64,000 nucleotides of DNA from Siphonodentalium dalli (taxonomy: Eukaryota > Mollusca > Scaphopoda > Gadilida > Siphonodentaliidae), in the NCBI GenBank assembly GCA_032622095.1, contig CP136069.1, positions 64,937,319-65,001,318 of the forward strand. Reading direction: 5' to 3'. This document shows positions 32,341-43,361 of the stretch, one piece after another. The notes under the pieces are model-generated. The model was not told where the DNA came from. It ran no database searches and saw only the letters and a program-made list of their open reading frames with translations. Within the stretch, counting starts at the first letter, position 1, and each line of letters begins with the position of its first letter. Both the position numbers and the translations under genes were made by a program.

Positions 32341-34568
32341 TCTGTTTATTATATCCTCCGGTCAGTTGGCCCATGGCTCAACTCGAAAGAAGAGTAAAAA
32401 GTGCAAATTTGTTTACCCAAGCACAGCCATGGTAATGAGCTTCTGCATATAAAAATAGTTCCATTTTTTTCAGACAGATTGGTTGAGGGATAAAGGGGCT
32501 TACATCTAATGTTTAACAAAACAAATTGAATTGATCACATATTACAATTTTGTCATCCTGACCACTCAGTGGAGAAACGATGTTCACTCATCTAGTACCG
32601 AATCACATTTAATTTTAGCGCGGATGGATACGAGTGAGATATCGATATCTCACTTGACGGATAACGGTTTTTTCTGATGCAAAAATACTACTATTTGATA
32701 GCTTAGCATATAATAAATATATATATATAATTGCATGATATTTACAGACACATTTCGGTATAGCATCGTAACAGGTGGAACCACAGAGTTTTTTTTATTC
32801 CTCGTGTGGTTAGCTGTAGTATATAGGTGCATATTATACTCATTTTTGCGTTAGATTTGTTGGCACATTCTAGCTTTTTGTATCACAATGCCTGCAAAAA
32901 ACTACAAGGCAATTTTATGAGTGTGTGATATAATCCGAACCAGAGGTAATGTATCATTCCAGTGTTTATTGACACAGAGGTCGGCGAACGAAACTAAATA
33001 TAACCGATTCGAAAATAGAACCAATAGGCGTGATATCTCGCGTGTTTTATAGCGATCTGTCAATTGATTTTGGGGATCGGACTTCAAATTATCCATAAAA
33101 ATATCATCATCGACCGCATATTTTGAGTAACATAGCTACTTTAATTGAATTTCCTGATTGCAATTTGGAACAAAATGGGGAGAAATCACTCTCCGATTTC
33201 TAAAGATCAGCTTCATGCATCACGCTAAATTGCTCTTTTGCTTGTCGGTAACTGGCATTTAAAGAATCGGAGAAGATAAACAACATATTATAGCGCAAAC
33301 ATGCAGAAGCGCGCCTGAGATTATTGAATAAATTGGCGAGCGGCGCCGAAGGCTCCCGGTTTTAGTTGATATTGCTCAACATTGCACATCGACACGCGAC
33401 TGTTGCGTCTTTCAAATAATGATGAGATATCATCTAATAAACTTACGACTGCAGCGCTTATTGAAACAAAGCCGGGATTCAAGGTCAAATTTAACCATAG
33501 AAACACATTCCACGCTTGTTGTTGTTGTTTGTTGTTATTCAGATAATAAGTTCAAAAATCTTATTTTGAACTTATAATCTAACCATTCCCCTCAATAAAT
33601 ATACTCTGTAATTTTAGTTATCTGTCGTCTGCTTATATTACCTGTACATCCCTAGCACATGAATAATAGATCATTCCGATGTACACTTTATAACTGACTG
33701 GGTTAAGAGCCCTAGATTTTCAATGAGTTCACTAATTTGAAGATGTAGCTTTTTTTTAGGGAAGATTTGCTATGACAACCAATGCTGAAACAAGCCATCT
33801 CTGTGCGAAAACATAGCAGAAACTGGCCTGACATTATTGAATAAATATGGTAACCAGATTTTCATTTTTTGACTGTCTGCTGAGTACGAAGTAATGTTAC
33901 AAATGACATATAAGCCGGAATGCAAAACTAAAATGCTCATCATCGATATATTTTTGTACAGTTTTCAGGCAAATGTTTCAAATAAATGTTATTTTATATG
34001 CATAATTATCCCAGTTACTCATTAATATTATAGTATAGTCAGTGAGTGGCTTAGGTAATTTTATTAAGTCTTGTACATGGATATTCGTAACTTAGTTAAT
34101 GGTTGGAGCGATAAAGTCAATTTATATTAAAGTATTAAATATGATTTCAAGATAACCTGTTAACCTGAACGTTTACAGCAGACATTTTATTCTCAAATTA
34201 ATTATTGTCTATATAGTATCGATATTAGATCGTTGTTATTATGGAGTATTTATTAAAATTGTCATATAGTCTCCCTTTAAGATCACGCTCATGTGACAAT
34301 TATGTTCGTCCTTGCAATAATCTTAGTGTCTCCAAACAAGGAATTCAGATGATTTGATTCTACTTATTTGAATTCATATAGTCAACCAGACATCTATCCT
34401 GAACGATAACTTTCAGTACTGTTGAAGTTTTAAGGTAGATAAGTCACGGTGTGGAATCACGTGGTTTCCAGGTTGGTGAGTACAACGCATTCAAAATTAG
34501 TAAACGCACAAAAACATAATATACGAGGAATTAACTGACACAAAACATAGCAGTTTTACTGTTACGAG
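32341..34568. other. No gene; hairpin repeat scraps (intron 2)
   Basis: 33535-33585 is a short hairpin (GATAATAAGTTCAAAAATC / AACTTATAATC). 33640-33690 (ATTACCTGTACATCCCTAGC ... TCATTCCGATGTACAC) is an inverted relative of 53815-53880. Nothing else can be named. Confidence 0.5.
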
Positions 34569-34574
34569 CATATG

Positions 34575-35595
34575 TGGCCCGCCATATCAAATCCAGTCGG
34601 AAGTCGGGATTTTTTTTACCCTGTGCCAACAGGGGGGGGGGGTGAAAAAAAAAATTCCGGCACGTATGCCGGGGTGGGTGGGTGGTCAAAGCCACCAACA
34701 AGCAATTTTTTCCGCAACTAAAAAAAAAAATTCCTGCTTGTTTTTTAGTGTTTTGGCAATGAGTTGGGCTTCAAAACCTCTTTGAATGAGAGAAATAATG
34801 TAATTCTAACAGTAAACTGACTGCAGGCAGTTATCGTGTTGTATTTTGTTGCAAATTTTGAAATCCAAGATGGCCGCTGGCAGCCATGTTTTTTTGGCCG
34901 AATGACCTCAAAATGACTCATTCCTATTTACATGTGCATGTTAACATCCATGATAAATAGTATGCACAGAAATTCATATACAGCTGTTTACAGTGAATTC
35001 CCCCCGCAAATCTCTGTTTTAGTGTTAAAAGGGGGGGTGGGTGTCAAATAAGTGTCCGAAAAAACTGCCGAAAACGGAAAAAAAATTTGGCGGTGGGGGT
35101 GGGTGGGTACAAAAAATGATCGAAAGGGAAAAAATGCCATACGTGCCTGAAATTTTTTCCGACCCCCCCCCCCCCCCCCCCCTGGTGCCAATGCATTCTC
35201 TTATATATGCGAGTCGACCATAGGTCGCCTCGCATATATAAGAGAATGCATTGGCCCAACAATTTTTTACAATTTTAATAATTTGTTCTTGTATTCTTTA
35301 ACAATTTTATAATTTCACCCATACAGAGCCCCAGACAAACATGAGCAGACAACACTCTTCTATGTGCTTCTATAGATGTGTGGGGCTCCCTGCAGGGTAA
35401 TGGATGTTTTGTTTTTTTTTATGTCCTAAAAATTGTAAGAAACATTTATTTAAAAAACATGATAAAAAATTGTTAGGCCAATGCATTCTCTTATATATGC
35501 GAGGCGACCTATGGTCGACTCGCATATATAAGAGAATCCATTGGCACAGGGTAAAAAAAATCCCGACTTCCGACTGGATTTGATATGGCGGGTCA
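34575..35595 (+). mobile_element. Foldback element with CATNTG target duplication, copy 2 (interrupted)
   Basis: The termini TGGCCCGCCATATCAAATCC and, inverted, TGACCCGCCATATCAAATCC are flanked by CATATG at 34569-34574 and 35596-35601. Two inverted hairpin modules lie at 35186-35256 and 35475-35545. The first module is broken at its start by the G/C-terminal transposon at 34630-35184. Without it the element is about 460 bp, close to copy 1. Confidence 0.88.
34630..35184. mobile_element. G/C-terminal DNA transposon, copy 2 (7-bp TSD)
   Basis: CAGGGGGGGGGGGTGAA at the left, a long C run plus CTG at the right, flanked by GTGCCAA at 34623-34629 and 35185-35191. It is nearly identical to copy 1 at 8950 over most of its length. 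Its target is the first bases of a hairpin module. Confidence 0.92.
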
Positions 35596-35601
35596 CATAT
35601 G

Positions 35602-36640
35602 CTAATTTATTTTTGAAACAAGTTGATACCTTATTTGTTCGGAAATACTTAGTGGTTTTCTATAACACTCTGACCAAAGTTGCCAGTCGGCGCTTCGTGG
35701 AATAGGAATACACCAGTCCATACATCTTGGAAACTCACTCGACTGACAACTTGACAAATGTGAATTTGGACATAAATGAGGTATAAGCTTGTTTGGAAAA
35801 TGGTATAGCATCTGCTCATAGTGTCAAAATAATATGTAATATGTCATATCTTAGTTTAATATCCTTTTTCCTCGCTTCTGGTCGTGTTTTAGATCGCCTC
35901 GGCCATTTTGAATGCGTGATGATACCCTCTCTCAATCTATCTCTCTAGTTTTCCCACTCGTTCTCTCTCTCGCTCTCTTGTAATGTATGACATTGTCCCC
36001 TCTCCAAGTTGAGCTATATAATTATGCAGTGTAATTGATACTTTCATTCTGTGCAAACTGTGCGCGACAAACACATTAGCAATGTATTGAGTGCATTTTT
36101 TGTTTAAACATATTTTATTGTAATATAATATTACAAGAGGGATCGGGCACATGTTTTAACAACTTAAATCCGTATTGAGTGCATACACCACTTAGCTTTA
36201 TTTACACAAAAATAACGAGGGGTTCAGATGATATTTGGCAATGAATAGACCACTGACAACAAGCAAACATGTCTGCACTTAATTAACTCGAAACCACGTG
36301 ATTCCCCACCGCGTAAGTCACATGTTATAGAAATGGGTGACATGGTTTTTAGCATAACAACATTCTAAAAAGTCAAATAAATAGATATTAGTGTGGCAGC
36401 CTTGAGAAAAGCATGAACACTCAAAGCTGATATTCCAATCTAGTAAACTTACCGGTTTATTTGTTCAAATGTATTCACTTTGAGGAGAAAACCAGGAAGG
36501 ATTATTTTGATGTAACTGTGCCACATCGTACTAACAGCACCTTGTCTGATAAAATAAAGAAATGCTTGAACTAAAGTTAACCCTTTCTATACTAATTGGA
36601 TTATCCCACTCATTTACAAAAGTATACATTTGAGTAGTCA
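35602..36640. other. No supported feature (intron 2)
   Basis: A CT-rich run lies at about 35930-35980. No gene or bounded element. Confidence 0.5.
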
Positions 36641-36734
36641 ATTATTTATTTGGAGGGATGTTAATGATATCAGAGCAGCAGACGACAGCCAGACGGAATG
36701 ATAGTATAAGTGCAAAATATGTCATATCCATTGA

Positions 36735-36790
36735 TGGGAAATGTTTAGATAATAGTCGTTTGCTGAATTTATTATCTGAACATTTCCAAA
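36735..36790. repeat. Small hairpin repeat
   Basis: GGGAAATGTTTAGATAATAG pairs with TTATTATCTGAACATTTCC. Relatives lie at about 15545-15605 and 53915-53965. Confidence 0.6.
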
Positions 36791-36801
36791 GGGAACTACT
36801 C

Positions 36802-37270
36802 TTTAAAGGTACTCAATCCGATCAGACGGTCCCCATGCCATCAAGATACAACAACATTTCTTCAAAATACGCTTTAGTTATCACATTCGATTTATTGCAA
36901 CAAAATAATGCTAACAACTGTCAACTATGGTATCAAATTTCCCAAAACTTGTTATTTATCAATATTTTGTTCCACAAAATATGGCTGTATTAACACTAAA
37001 GTTTCAAGAAATTTGACCGTATTACCACTTGATTTTAGAGTTATCCATCTTCATCCGCAATTTTGTCCGAGACCCTCCGTTTGACCACGTGTTTTTGGGC
37101 CGCATATTACATTGTATTACAAATCTCGAGAAATTTCAAACTTCAAATATCGATATCTGATCACTCTGAGCTTTGATGGGTGGGTTCCTCGACTCGAATC
37201 AAATATTGTTTACCCCCGAAGCCAAAGAAATAGTAATTTAGGAGCGTCTGATCGGATTGAGTACCTTTAA
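36802..37270 (+). mobile_element. MITE family M, copy 1
   Basis: TTAAAGGTACTCAATCCGAT at the left is mirrored by ATCGGATTGAGTACCTTTAA at the right. The interior (CAACAACATTTCTTCAAAAT, GTTATCCATCTTCATCCGCA, ACCCTCCGTTTGACCACGTG) is shared with 47720-48182. There is no transposase frame and no clear target duplication for this copy. Confidence 0.85.
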
Positions 37271-37714
37271 TGGGTATTTAGTATATAAAGGTACTATGTA
37301 TTACTAGATTGAAGAGTATATAGCACTGTTTTTCGAAGACTTCGTTTAAAAAAAAACAATGCTATGGCTAAAATAAACCATCTCTACACCACCATAACGA
37401 CATAATAATGACTTATCGCAGTGATAAATCCGATAAGTCAGTATCCAAACATTATATCCACTGGATGAATACAACAATCAACGTTCAATATTGTCGAAAA
37501 TTGCAACCACATCGTTACAAATGTACACATTTACTACTTTATTCGGGACGAATATTTGGCATTTTTAAACGATAAACAAATCCCTTTGCTCCTCACATTT
37601 TGCCATTCTGGTGATTCTGGGACGCCATTCTCTTGGTGGACGATAGGAGCTACAACTGTGTGGATTGCGCTCTCCGAAAAAAAGTATTTTGAATCAATCT
37701 TCTCTATCTTCCAG

Positions 37715-37906
37715 GCTTTTAAAGAAAAACTCTATGGCAAGAAATATGTGTGGTTCATCATAGGCTGGTACCCGGACAATTGGTACACAGTTAAAGACCC
37801 CAGTATAAGCTGTACCCCGGATGAACTTAAAGAGGCATTAGAGGGACACTTTACGACAGAGGCTGTGGTTCAATACCAGGGTCCTGGAGCTACATTCTCG
37901 AACATG
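37715..37906 (+). CDS. GABBR1: GABBR1-like exon 3 of window
   Basis: The acceptor is CTCTATCTTCCAG and the donor GTGAGG. The exon has 192 bp in phase 0, coding 64 residues from AFKEKLYGKKYVWFIIGWYP to GATFSNM. The core KKYVWFIIGWY-DNW is a hallmark of GABA-B subunit 1, and the tryptophan at 37766-37768 corresponds to human GABBR1b Trp278, a GABA contact. DPSISCTPDELKEALEGHFT continues the match, including the conserved Cys. The open frame extends 53 codons upstream into intron, but that part has no family resemblance and lies before the acceptor. Confidence 0.96.
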
Positions 37907-37950
37907 GTGAGGCTTTAATTAGTCGCCCTCGCGTCTAGTCGCGGTTACTT

Positions 37951-38338
37951 TTAAAGGTACACAATCCGATTCGATTGCCCTCTATCATCAGATTCCAACA
38001 AAAACAACATTTCTTCAAAAGACGCTTTATTATCAGAATCGATTAATTACCAAAAGTAAGGCTAATCACTGTCAACTCTAGCATAAAATTTTCCAAAACG
38101 TGTTATATATCAACATTTTTTCCAAAGCAATTTGGTATCGAGGGTATGTTGGTCGGCTCGTCGAATATTTGCTAGGACGCCAAATATTCTAGGTGGTGAA
38201 AAATAACAGACTTCAAAAATCGATGTCTGATAACCCTGAACTTTAACGGGTGGGTTCATCGAGTCTAATCACATATTTTTACCCACGAAGCCAAAGAAAT
38301 AGTAATTCAGAATATTTAATTCGGATTATGTATCTTTA
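37951..38338 (+). mobile_element. MITE family M, copy 2 (diverged)
   Basis: TTTTAAAGGTACACAATCCG at the left and CGGATTATGTATCTTTAA at the right, with the same interior phrases (ACAACATTTCTTCAAAA, CGAAGCCAAAGAAATAG). It starts 45 bp after the exon 3 donor and its right end touches the next element. Confidence 0.75.
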
Positions 38339-38339
38339 A

Positions 38340-38848
38340 GGGTCAGACGCACGTTTTGCCAAATTTCCTGATATTTCAGAATGGATTTTCTCAAAACCTG
38401 TCTGGAATTTATTTTTGAAATTTGCTACAAGCGATTACTGTGATACAATAAAGAAGCGCCAACTCGATCGATTTTATATATCCACTTACTATATACATTT
38501 ATGTCATGAAAAAAATGTAAAATTTCACTTTTTTCAGGTACCAATAACTTCTGTGAGATATATATTTTTTTCAAAAGAGTGAAGTTCATATATCCAAGAT
38601 ATTATGTCTGATGATTATGAGAGGAGACTTTTAATATTTAGCAGTTCTTTGCATCTAACGGGTCAACCTCTCAAAAATATTAAAATCCATATTTTTGGGT
38701 CTTTTTTAATAGTTGTTCAGATTCTACATACAACGATGATGATGATATGTGACATTCAATATTTTTCACCAGATAGATTCAGAGAAATTCTTTGTTGAAA
38801 ATCTTTAACATTTTTTGCCTGGATTTATGTAAAACGTACGTTTGCCCC
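38340..38848. mobile_element. TTAA-flanked element, second type
   Basis: TTAA at 38336-38339 and 38849-38852. The termini GGGTCAGACGCACGTTTTGC and, inverted, GGGGCAAACGTACGTTTTAC are similar to each other but unlike the CCCTTTACCC family. TTAA target sites are used by both piggyBac and Kolobok elements; GGG-type ends would fit Kolobok better. No transposase. Confidence 0.7.
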
Positions 38849-38852
38849 TTAA

Positions 38853-39385
38853 GGTTGAGCCGCTCTATAACCATGAATGATATTTAAAAGGATTTCTCGA
38901 ATACATCGGCTTGTATTCACCAACTAGGTTTAGATATAGTCCAGGCGGTTTATAACCGGGCGAGGCTCGATGCCAACCTGTATGTGGTTGTCGGTCGGAT
39001 AGACCTCGCCGCGGTATAGGTTTTCCAATCAATGACATTTGTTGGCTATCATAGATTGACCACGCACTAGTGTTGATCGCCTTCGCATAGAGCAGCATTC
39101 ATGCTTGGTTCATTTAAATTTTGAACAGCGTTTTGTGTGTACTAACGTCTTGAAAATTTAGAGACGGGAAATATTCACCAGCCCAATTATATCTTCAACG
39201 CGTATAATTCCTTGAAACGATTCAGTCTCTCCGCTATTTGAGGATTTTATCCGATGAGTGTTCACAATTTAGTCGTGATGCTGGGTCTATTCAGTACCAA
39301 ATGGAAAATCGGATAGATTGGGTCAATCAGATCGAGGACGGTGTGTGTCGTAGATGCCAGTATACGTTCAGTAGCTGCCTTATAA

Positions 39386-39390
<5 letters not shown>
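38853..39390. other. No supported feature (intron 3)
   Basis: Unclassified intronic DNA before a dinucleotide run. Confidence 0.5.

Positions 39391-39471
<81 letters not shown>
39389..39471 (+). repeat. (CT)n microsatellite, about 41 repeats
   Basis: An uninterrupted CT dinucleotide run. It creates spurious Ser/Leu and Arg/Glu frames on both strands. Confidence 0.99.
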
Positions 39472-39473
<2 letters not shown>

Positions 39474-39891
39474 CCCTTCCTATCGTTTGCTTAATTCCAG
39501 TATCTCTTTCGCGTTTTTGTTGTATCACTCTACATAACATGTGAAACAATCCATCAATTCTTTCTACGGTTAGTTGTCATTACTTGTAACTAGCTATATT
39601 TCCTTGCTCTTGTCAGCGTTTAATTTGTATATATTCAGTGTTTTGACAATGGGGAGAGGATGTTACTGTAAGTGACAGCACTTGTCATCCCGCCCCTTTT
39701 GCCTGTGTGTATGTTAGTACTATGCATTGAGCAAATAAAATATGTTTCAACAAAATATAAACTACCCGGTTTATAAAAATAAAGCCATTTTGGTTATAAT
39801 ACGAACCCTCGATTTTTATATATTTTCTGTCAACAACGATCTTCATTTTATTGGCCGATTGTGAACGGTATTTCTATTGATATGCAATACT

Positions 39892-40410
39892 CAGTCTCTT
39901 TGAACAGCCGACGAAAATCCTATATCGGATGTACGTCTCTAGAACTGTCTATTAAAATTAGGTTCTGTTTTGAAGGGACTCCCTCCATTTCATTGGAGAG
40001 TGGCGCAGACTACGCGCGATTTCATTGGTTTATGGCATAACAGATCACTTTACAGATTTGAAGTCAATGACGCGTTGACAATTCCCCACGCATTGTCAAA
40101 CTCAACTATTGTTGGAAAACACAGGCGATATATTCATAATTCACTTTACTCGTCGCCATATAGGAGACATCATCTTTTTATCAGTCAACGATATTCATGA
40201 CTGATTATTCTTCCGCATCTTGTGTATTTATAACCATTTCTAAATACTACGATTCTCACAAACATTTACTACACCATGAATGCACTCCATATTTGGAAAC
40301 GGTTTATTACGTCATTTTGGGAATGCCACGTCGTCGTAGAAATCAAATATAATTGACACTTCTAGAGACGTAGATCCGTTAGGATATTCGTCGGCTTTTC
40401 AAAGAGACTG
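39892..40410. mobile_element. Mutator-like non-autonomous element (9-bp TSD)
   Basis: The arms of about 60 bp start CAGTCTCTTTGAACAGCCGA on the left and, inverted, CAGTCTCTTTGAAAAGCCGA on the right. The flanks carry the 9-bp direct repeat TGCAATACT (39883-39891 and 40411-40419). Long terminal inverted repeats with 9-bp duplications are typical of Mutator-like elements. No transposase frame is visible in the 519 bp. Confidence 0.85.
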
Positions 40411-40419
40411 TGCAATACT

Positions 40420-41059
40420 CATATCTCAAAATCTTATATTTCGCAAATGTGGGAAGCACTGACTAGACCAAGTTGCCTTCGACGTAAACCAGCAGTGAAA
40501 TCGCTATGATAATACTGGTATACGTCGAAATACGGTTGCCTTACTCTTCTTTTGCGGACTTTACGCCAATATCCAGAGGCGGGATTTTCGTCGATTATAA
40601 TCGACTTTATCGACAATCAATATAACATGCCACAGTTATCGGAAAGAGTGATATCTTGCGGTCATAATGATGTTATAATCTATACGCAGAATATGCCGTG
40701 TAATTAGGAGTAATTTCACATTTGATATATTTGTTTACGTCTGGAGAAAACCCGAACTGTTACTCAGTTCGCGAAGTCAAATGATTTCATATTCTTTTAA
40801 AATTATGCAAAAATGTGATAAATATTCTTCATATTAAATTAAAACTTTCTGTTGATAACTCGTGTGGAGTCCAGAACAAATATGTTTACTATGGAATAAA
40901 CCGGGTTACTTTCACAATTGTGACATTTTTCCAGTAAAACTGTCCCGCGGATGTGATAAGAAATTCTAAAATTCCATTGATATTTATTATTTTAAATTCC
41001 GAGGATACTACATAACAAAGAGATAGACCATATTTAATTCTTGACATTTTGCGTTCCAG
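40420..41059. other. No supported feature (intron 3)
   Basis: Unclassified DNA up to the exon 4 acceptor. Confidence 0.5.
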
Positions 41060-41199
41060 ACAGCAAGTAATTTCACCAGGAGACTGAATGAGAAGTTAAA
41101 CGTGACCGACACATCAAAGGTCACTGGTTATCCTGAAGCCCCCTTCGCCTACGATGCAGTGTGGGCGTTAGCCTTAGCGCTGAATAAAACATCACAGAA
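41060..41199 (+). CDS. GABBR1: GABBR1-like exon 4 of window
   Basis: The acceptor is TTTTGCGTTCCAG and the donor GTAAGT. The exon has 140 bp and ends after two bases of a codon. It encodes TASNFTRRLNEKLNVTDTSK, then VTGYPEAPFAYDAVWALALA and LNKTSQ. The family equivalent is F.[20 protein letters not shown]. The glutamate at 41135-41137 corresponds to human GABBR1b Glu349, which binds the GABA amino group. Possible N-glycosylation sites are NFT, NVT and NKT. A degenerate copy lies 3.5 kb downstream. Confidence 0.96.
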
Positions 41200-41240
41200 G
41201 TAAGTATATATCAGATTTATGACTCATGATGAGTGTTCAT

Positions 41241-41561
41241 GGCTGCAATGTCGATTGATTGATTGATTGGAGTTTAATGTCGCTTTCAGCAACTAACGCC
41301 ATATCACGGCATTGCCAGTTTTAGTGGTGGGGGGAAATCCACACTTACTGCTAAGCTAACATTGATTTCAATCGATGATAGACTGTCGGCCATGTGCGGA
41401 AAACAACCGGCCATCGACGAGTAACTAGCATATCCACCAGATAACGATTTCGAGTTACAAAGTTAACGATGAAACATGTGGATTTGAACCATCATCGCCA
41501 GCGCTGGAGGGCGAGATGACTCGGAGTTGCACCAATACCGACTGAGCCACCGAGGCCCCTG
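41241..41561 (-). mobile_element. tRNA-derived SINE
   Basis: On the minus strand the 5' end reads GGGGCCTCGGTGGCTCAGTC + GGTATTGGTG (A box TGGCTCAGTCGGT) and later GATGGTTCAAATCC (B box GGTTCAAATCC). A body of about 230 bp follows, ending ATTAAACTCCAATCAATCAA + TCAATC, a 3' tail of AATC repeats. This is a pol III SINE with a tail style common in molluscs. It lies 42 bp after exon 4 in antisense orientation. A target duplication is uncertain (CTGCAATGT against CTGCTTCAATGT). Confidence 0.85.
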
Positions 41562-41654
41562 CTTCAATGTTCGTTAGCAAATTCCCATTTCTTATCGGAA
41601 TGGCACATTGATATATCGCTCAACTCAGATAAAGCTTAAAAATCGTCACGATTT

Positions 41655-41730
41655 TTGCCCATTTCGGGGTTAGAACCCGGCCAACCTCGTCGAGCCCAGA
41701 CTGCGACTGACCATGGGTATATAGTTCACT
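41655..41730 (-). repeat. tRNA-like B-box fragment
   Basis: On the minus strand GGCCGGGTTCTAACCCCGAA contains a B-box-like GGTTCTAACCC. No A box at tRNA spacing is visible. It is probably a SINE scrap. Confidence 0.3.
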
Positions 41731-42179
41731 GACCTCCATTATCGGAGAGCATTACTGTATATATACCAGTATGGTGTTAAATGCGACACATATATATTAC
41801 ATCGAAAGTAAGGCAGGATGATGGAAGAAAGGGAGTGTGAATGAGTGGACGAGAGACGAGAGATGATCTAACAAAATAGTCATTATAGACAGTGGTTGTG
41901 TATGTGCATGGGGTTGGTGCAAACAATATGAATTTTTTTAAATGAGTCAAATAACACAAATACAATATAGAGAGATTGAGAAAGAGGATTGGACAACAAG
42001 CAAATGCCGTTTTTAAAGTCCTCTCATCGTGGAATAAATGTTACCTCATGTGAAGGAAATATCACTTGAGGTAGAGCAGAAGGGATATATAGTTTTTATT
42101 TGATTGGAATTTGATTACATATATATCTAGGATTGAGAAATGGGTATAACATTGTAGTATGCGAGTTAAGGGAGAGGGT

Positions 42180-42182
<3 letters not shown>
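41731..42182. other. No supported feature (intron 4)
   Basis: AT-rich intronic DNA before a GA run. Confidence 0.5.
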
Positions 42183-42251
<69 letters not shown>

Positions 42252-42322
42252 GAGAGAGAGAGAGAAAGAGAGAGAGTGTGTGAGAGAGAGACCGAGAGAG
42301 AGTGAGAGAGAGGAGAGGTTTT
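42183..42322 (+). repeat. (GA)n microsatellite, imperfect
   Basis: A long GA run with GTGAGA and GACCGAGA interruptions. Confidence 0.98.
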
Positions 42323-42766
42323 ACACAACATACATTAGACCCAAAACAACAACATCTGTTCAGTGAGGACATCACTTGCACCTATATACGCCACGACCAC
42401 GGAAGAGACAAAGCGTTTTATATTCAAGGTAAATGGAATCTAGCCAAATTCTGACATACTGTTGTTAAAATGTGAGACAAAGTGATAAAGCATCAAGGGT
42501 GCGAGATAGTGAGGCTAGCACTCAAACAGCAGCCACCCAATCAAACAGCTATAGAACTTTCAAGCTGATGTATATGTCCGATAGTATAATAAGTATATAA
42601 GATAATACAGTTATAGTTTGGTGTGTTCCCGGATCTAGGATGATTTTTCTTTCCCCAAGGATTGTAACTGCTGGGGTTAAATGTATATGTAAGCACAATA
42701 CGTGGGAGATATAAATAATGTAGTATAAGAACATACAAGCATAAATAACAAGATCATACTCTTAAT
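42323..42766. other. No supported feature (intron 4)
   Basis: No gene or bounded repeat seen. Confidence 0.5.
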
Positions 42767-43361
42767 TGGTTATGACCATAAGACCATTGTATAGTCTTGG
42801 GATGGTCAAATCGGTATCATGCAATCATAAACAATAGTATGATACATGTCATAGATACGGGTATCATGATATATCATACCTTATTGTGTTATGACCATAA
42901 AACCATTGTATAGTCTTGGGATGGTCAAATCGTTATCATGCAATCATAAACAATAGTATGATACATGTCATAGATACGGGTATCATGATATATCATACCT
43001 TATTTTGTTATGACCATAAGACCATTGTATAGTCTTGGGATGGTCAAATCGGTATCATGCAATCATAAACAATAGTATGATACATGTCATAGATACGGGT
43101 ATCATGATATATCATACCTTATTGTGTTATGACCATAAGACCATTGTATAGTCTTGGGATGGTCAAATCGTTATCATGCAATCATAAACAATAGTATGAT
43201 ACATGTCATAGATACGGGTATCATGATATATCATACCTTATTTTGTTATGACCATAAGACCATTGTATAGTCTTGGGATGGTCAAATCGGTATCATGCAA
43301 TCATAAACAATAGTATGATACACGTCATAGATACGGGTATCATGATATATCATACCTTATT
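42767..43361 (+). repeat. 119-bp tandem repeat, 5 units in alternating pattern
   Basis: ACCATTGTATAGTCTTGGGA recurs every 119 bp (42783, 42902, 43021, 43140, 43259). Units alternate between AAATCGGTATC and AAATCGTTATC, and mostly between TTATTGTGTT and TTATTTTGTT at their ends. Identity between units is close to complete. Confidence 0.97.

Noticed and set aside
35930-35985. Promoter with initiator and CT tract
   Set aside because: CT-rich runs are common here, and no gene start lies downstream.
37556-37714. N-terminal extension of exon 3 as coding
   Set aside because: The frame is open, but the residues have no family resemblance, and the CTCTATCTTCCAG acceptor at 37714 gives perfect in-frame joining to exon 2.
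39238-39549. Ser/Leu- and Arg/Glu-repeat proteins
   Set aside because: They are translations of a (CT)n microsatellite. The same applies to 42133-42381 and the GA run.
41480-41561. Functional tRNA gene on the minus strand
   Set aside because: A and B boxes are present, but acceptor and anticodon stems do not pair and the sequence runs on into a SINE body and tail.
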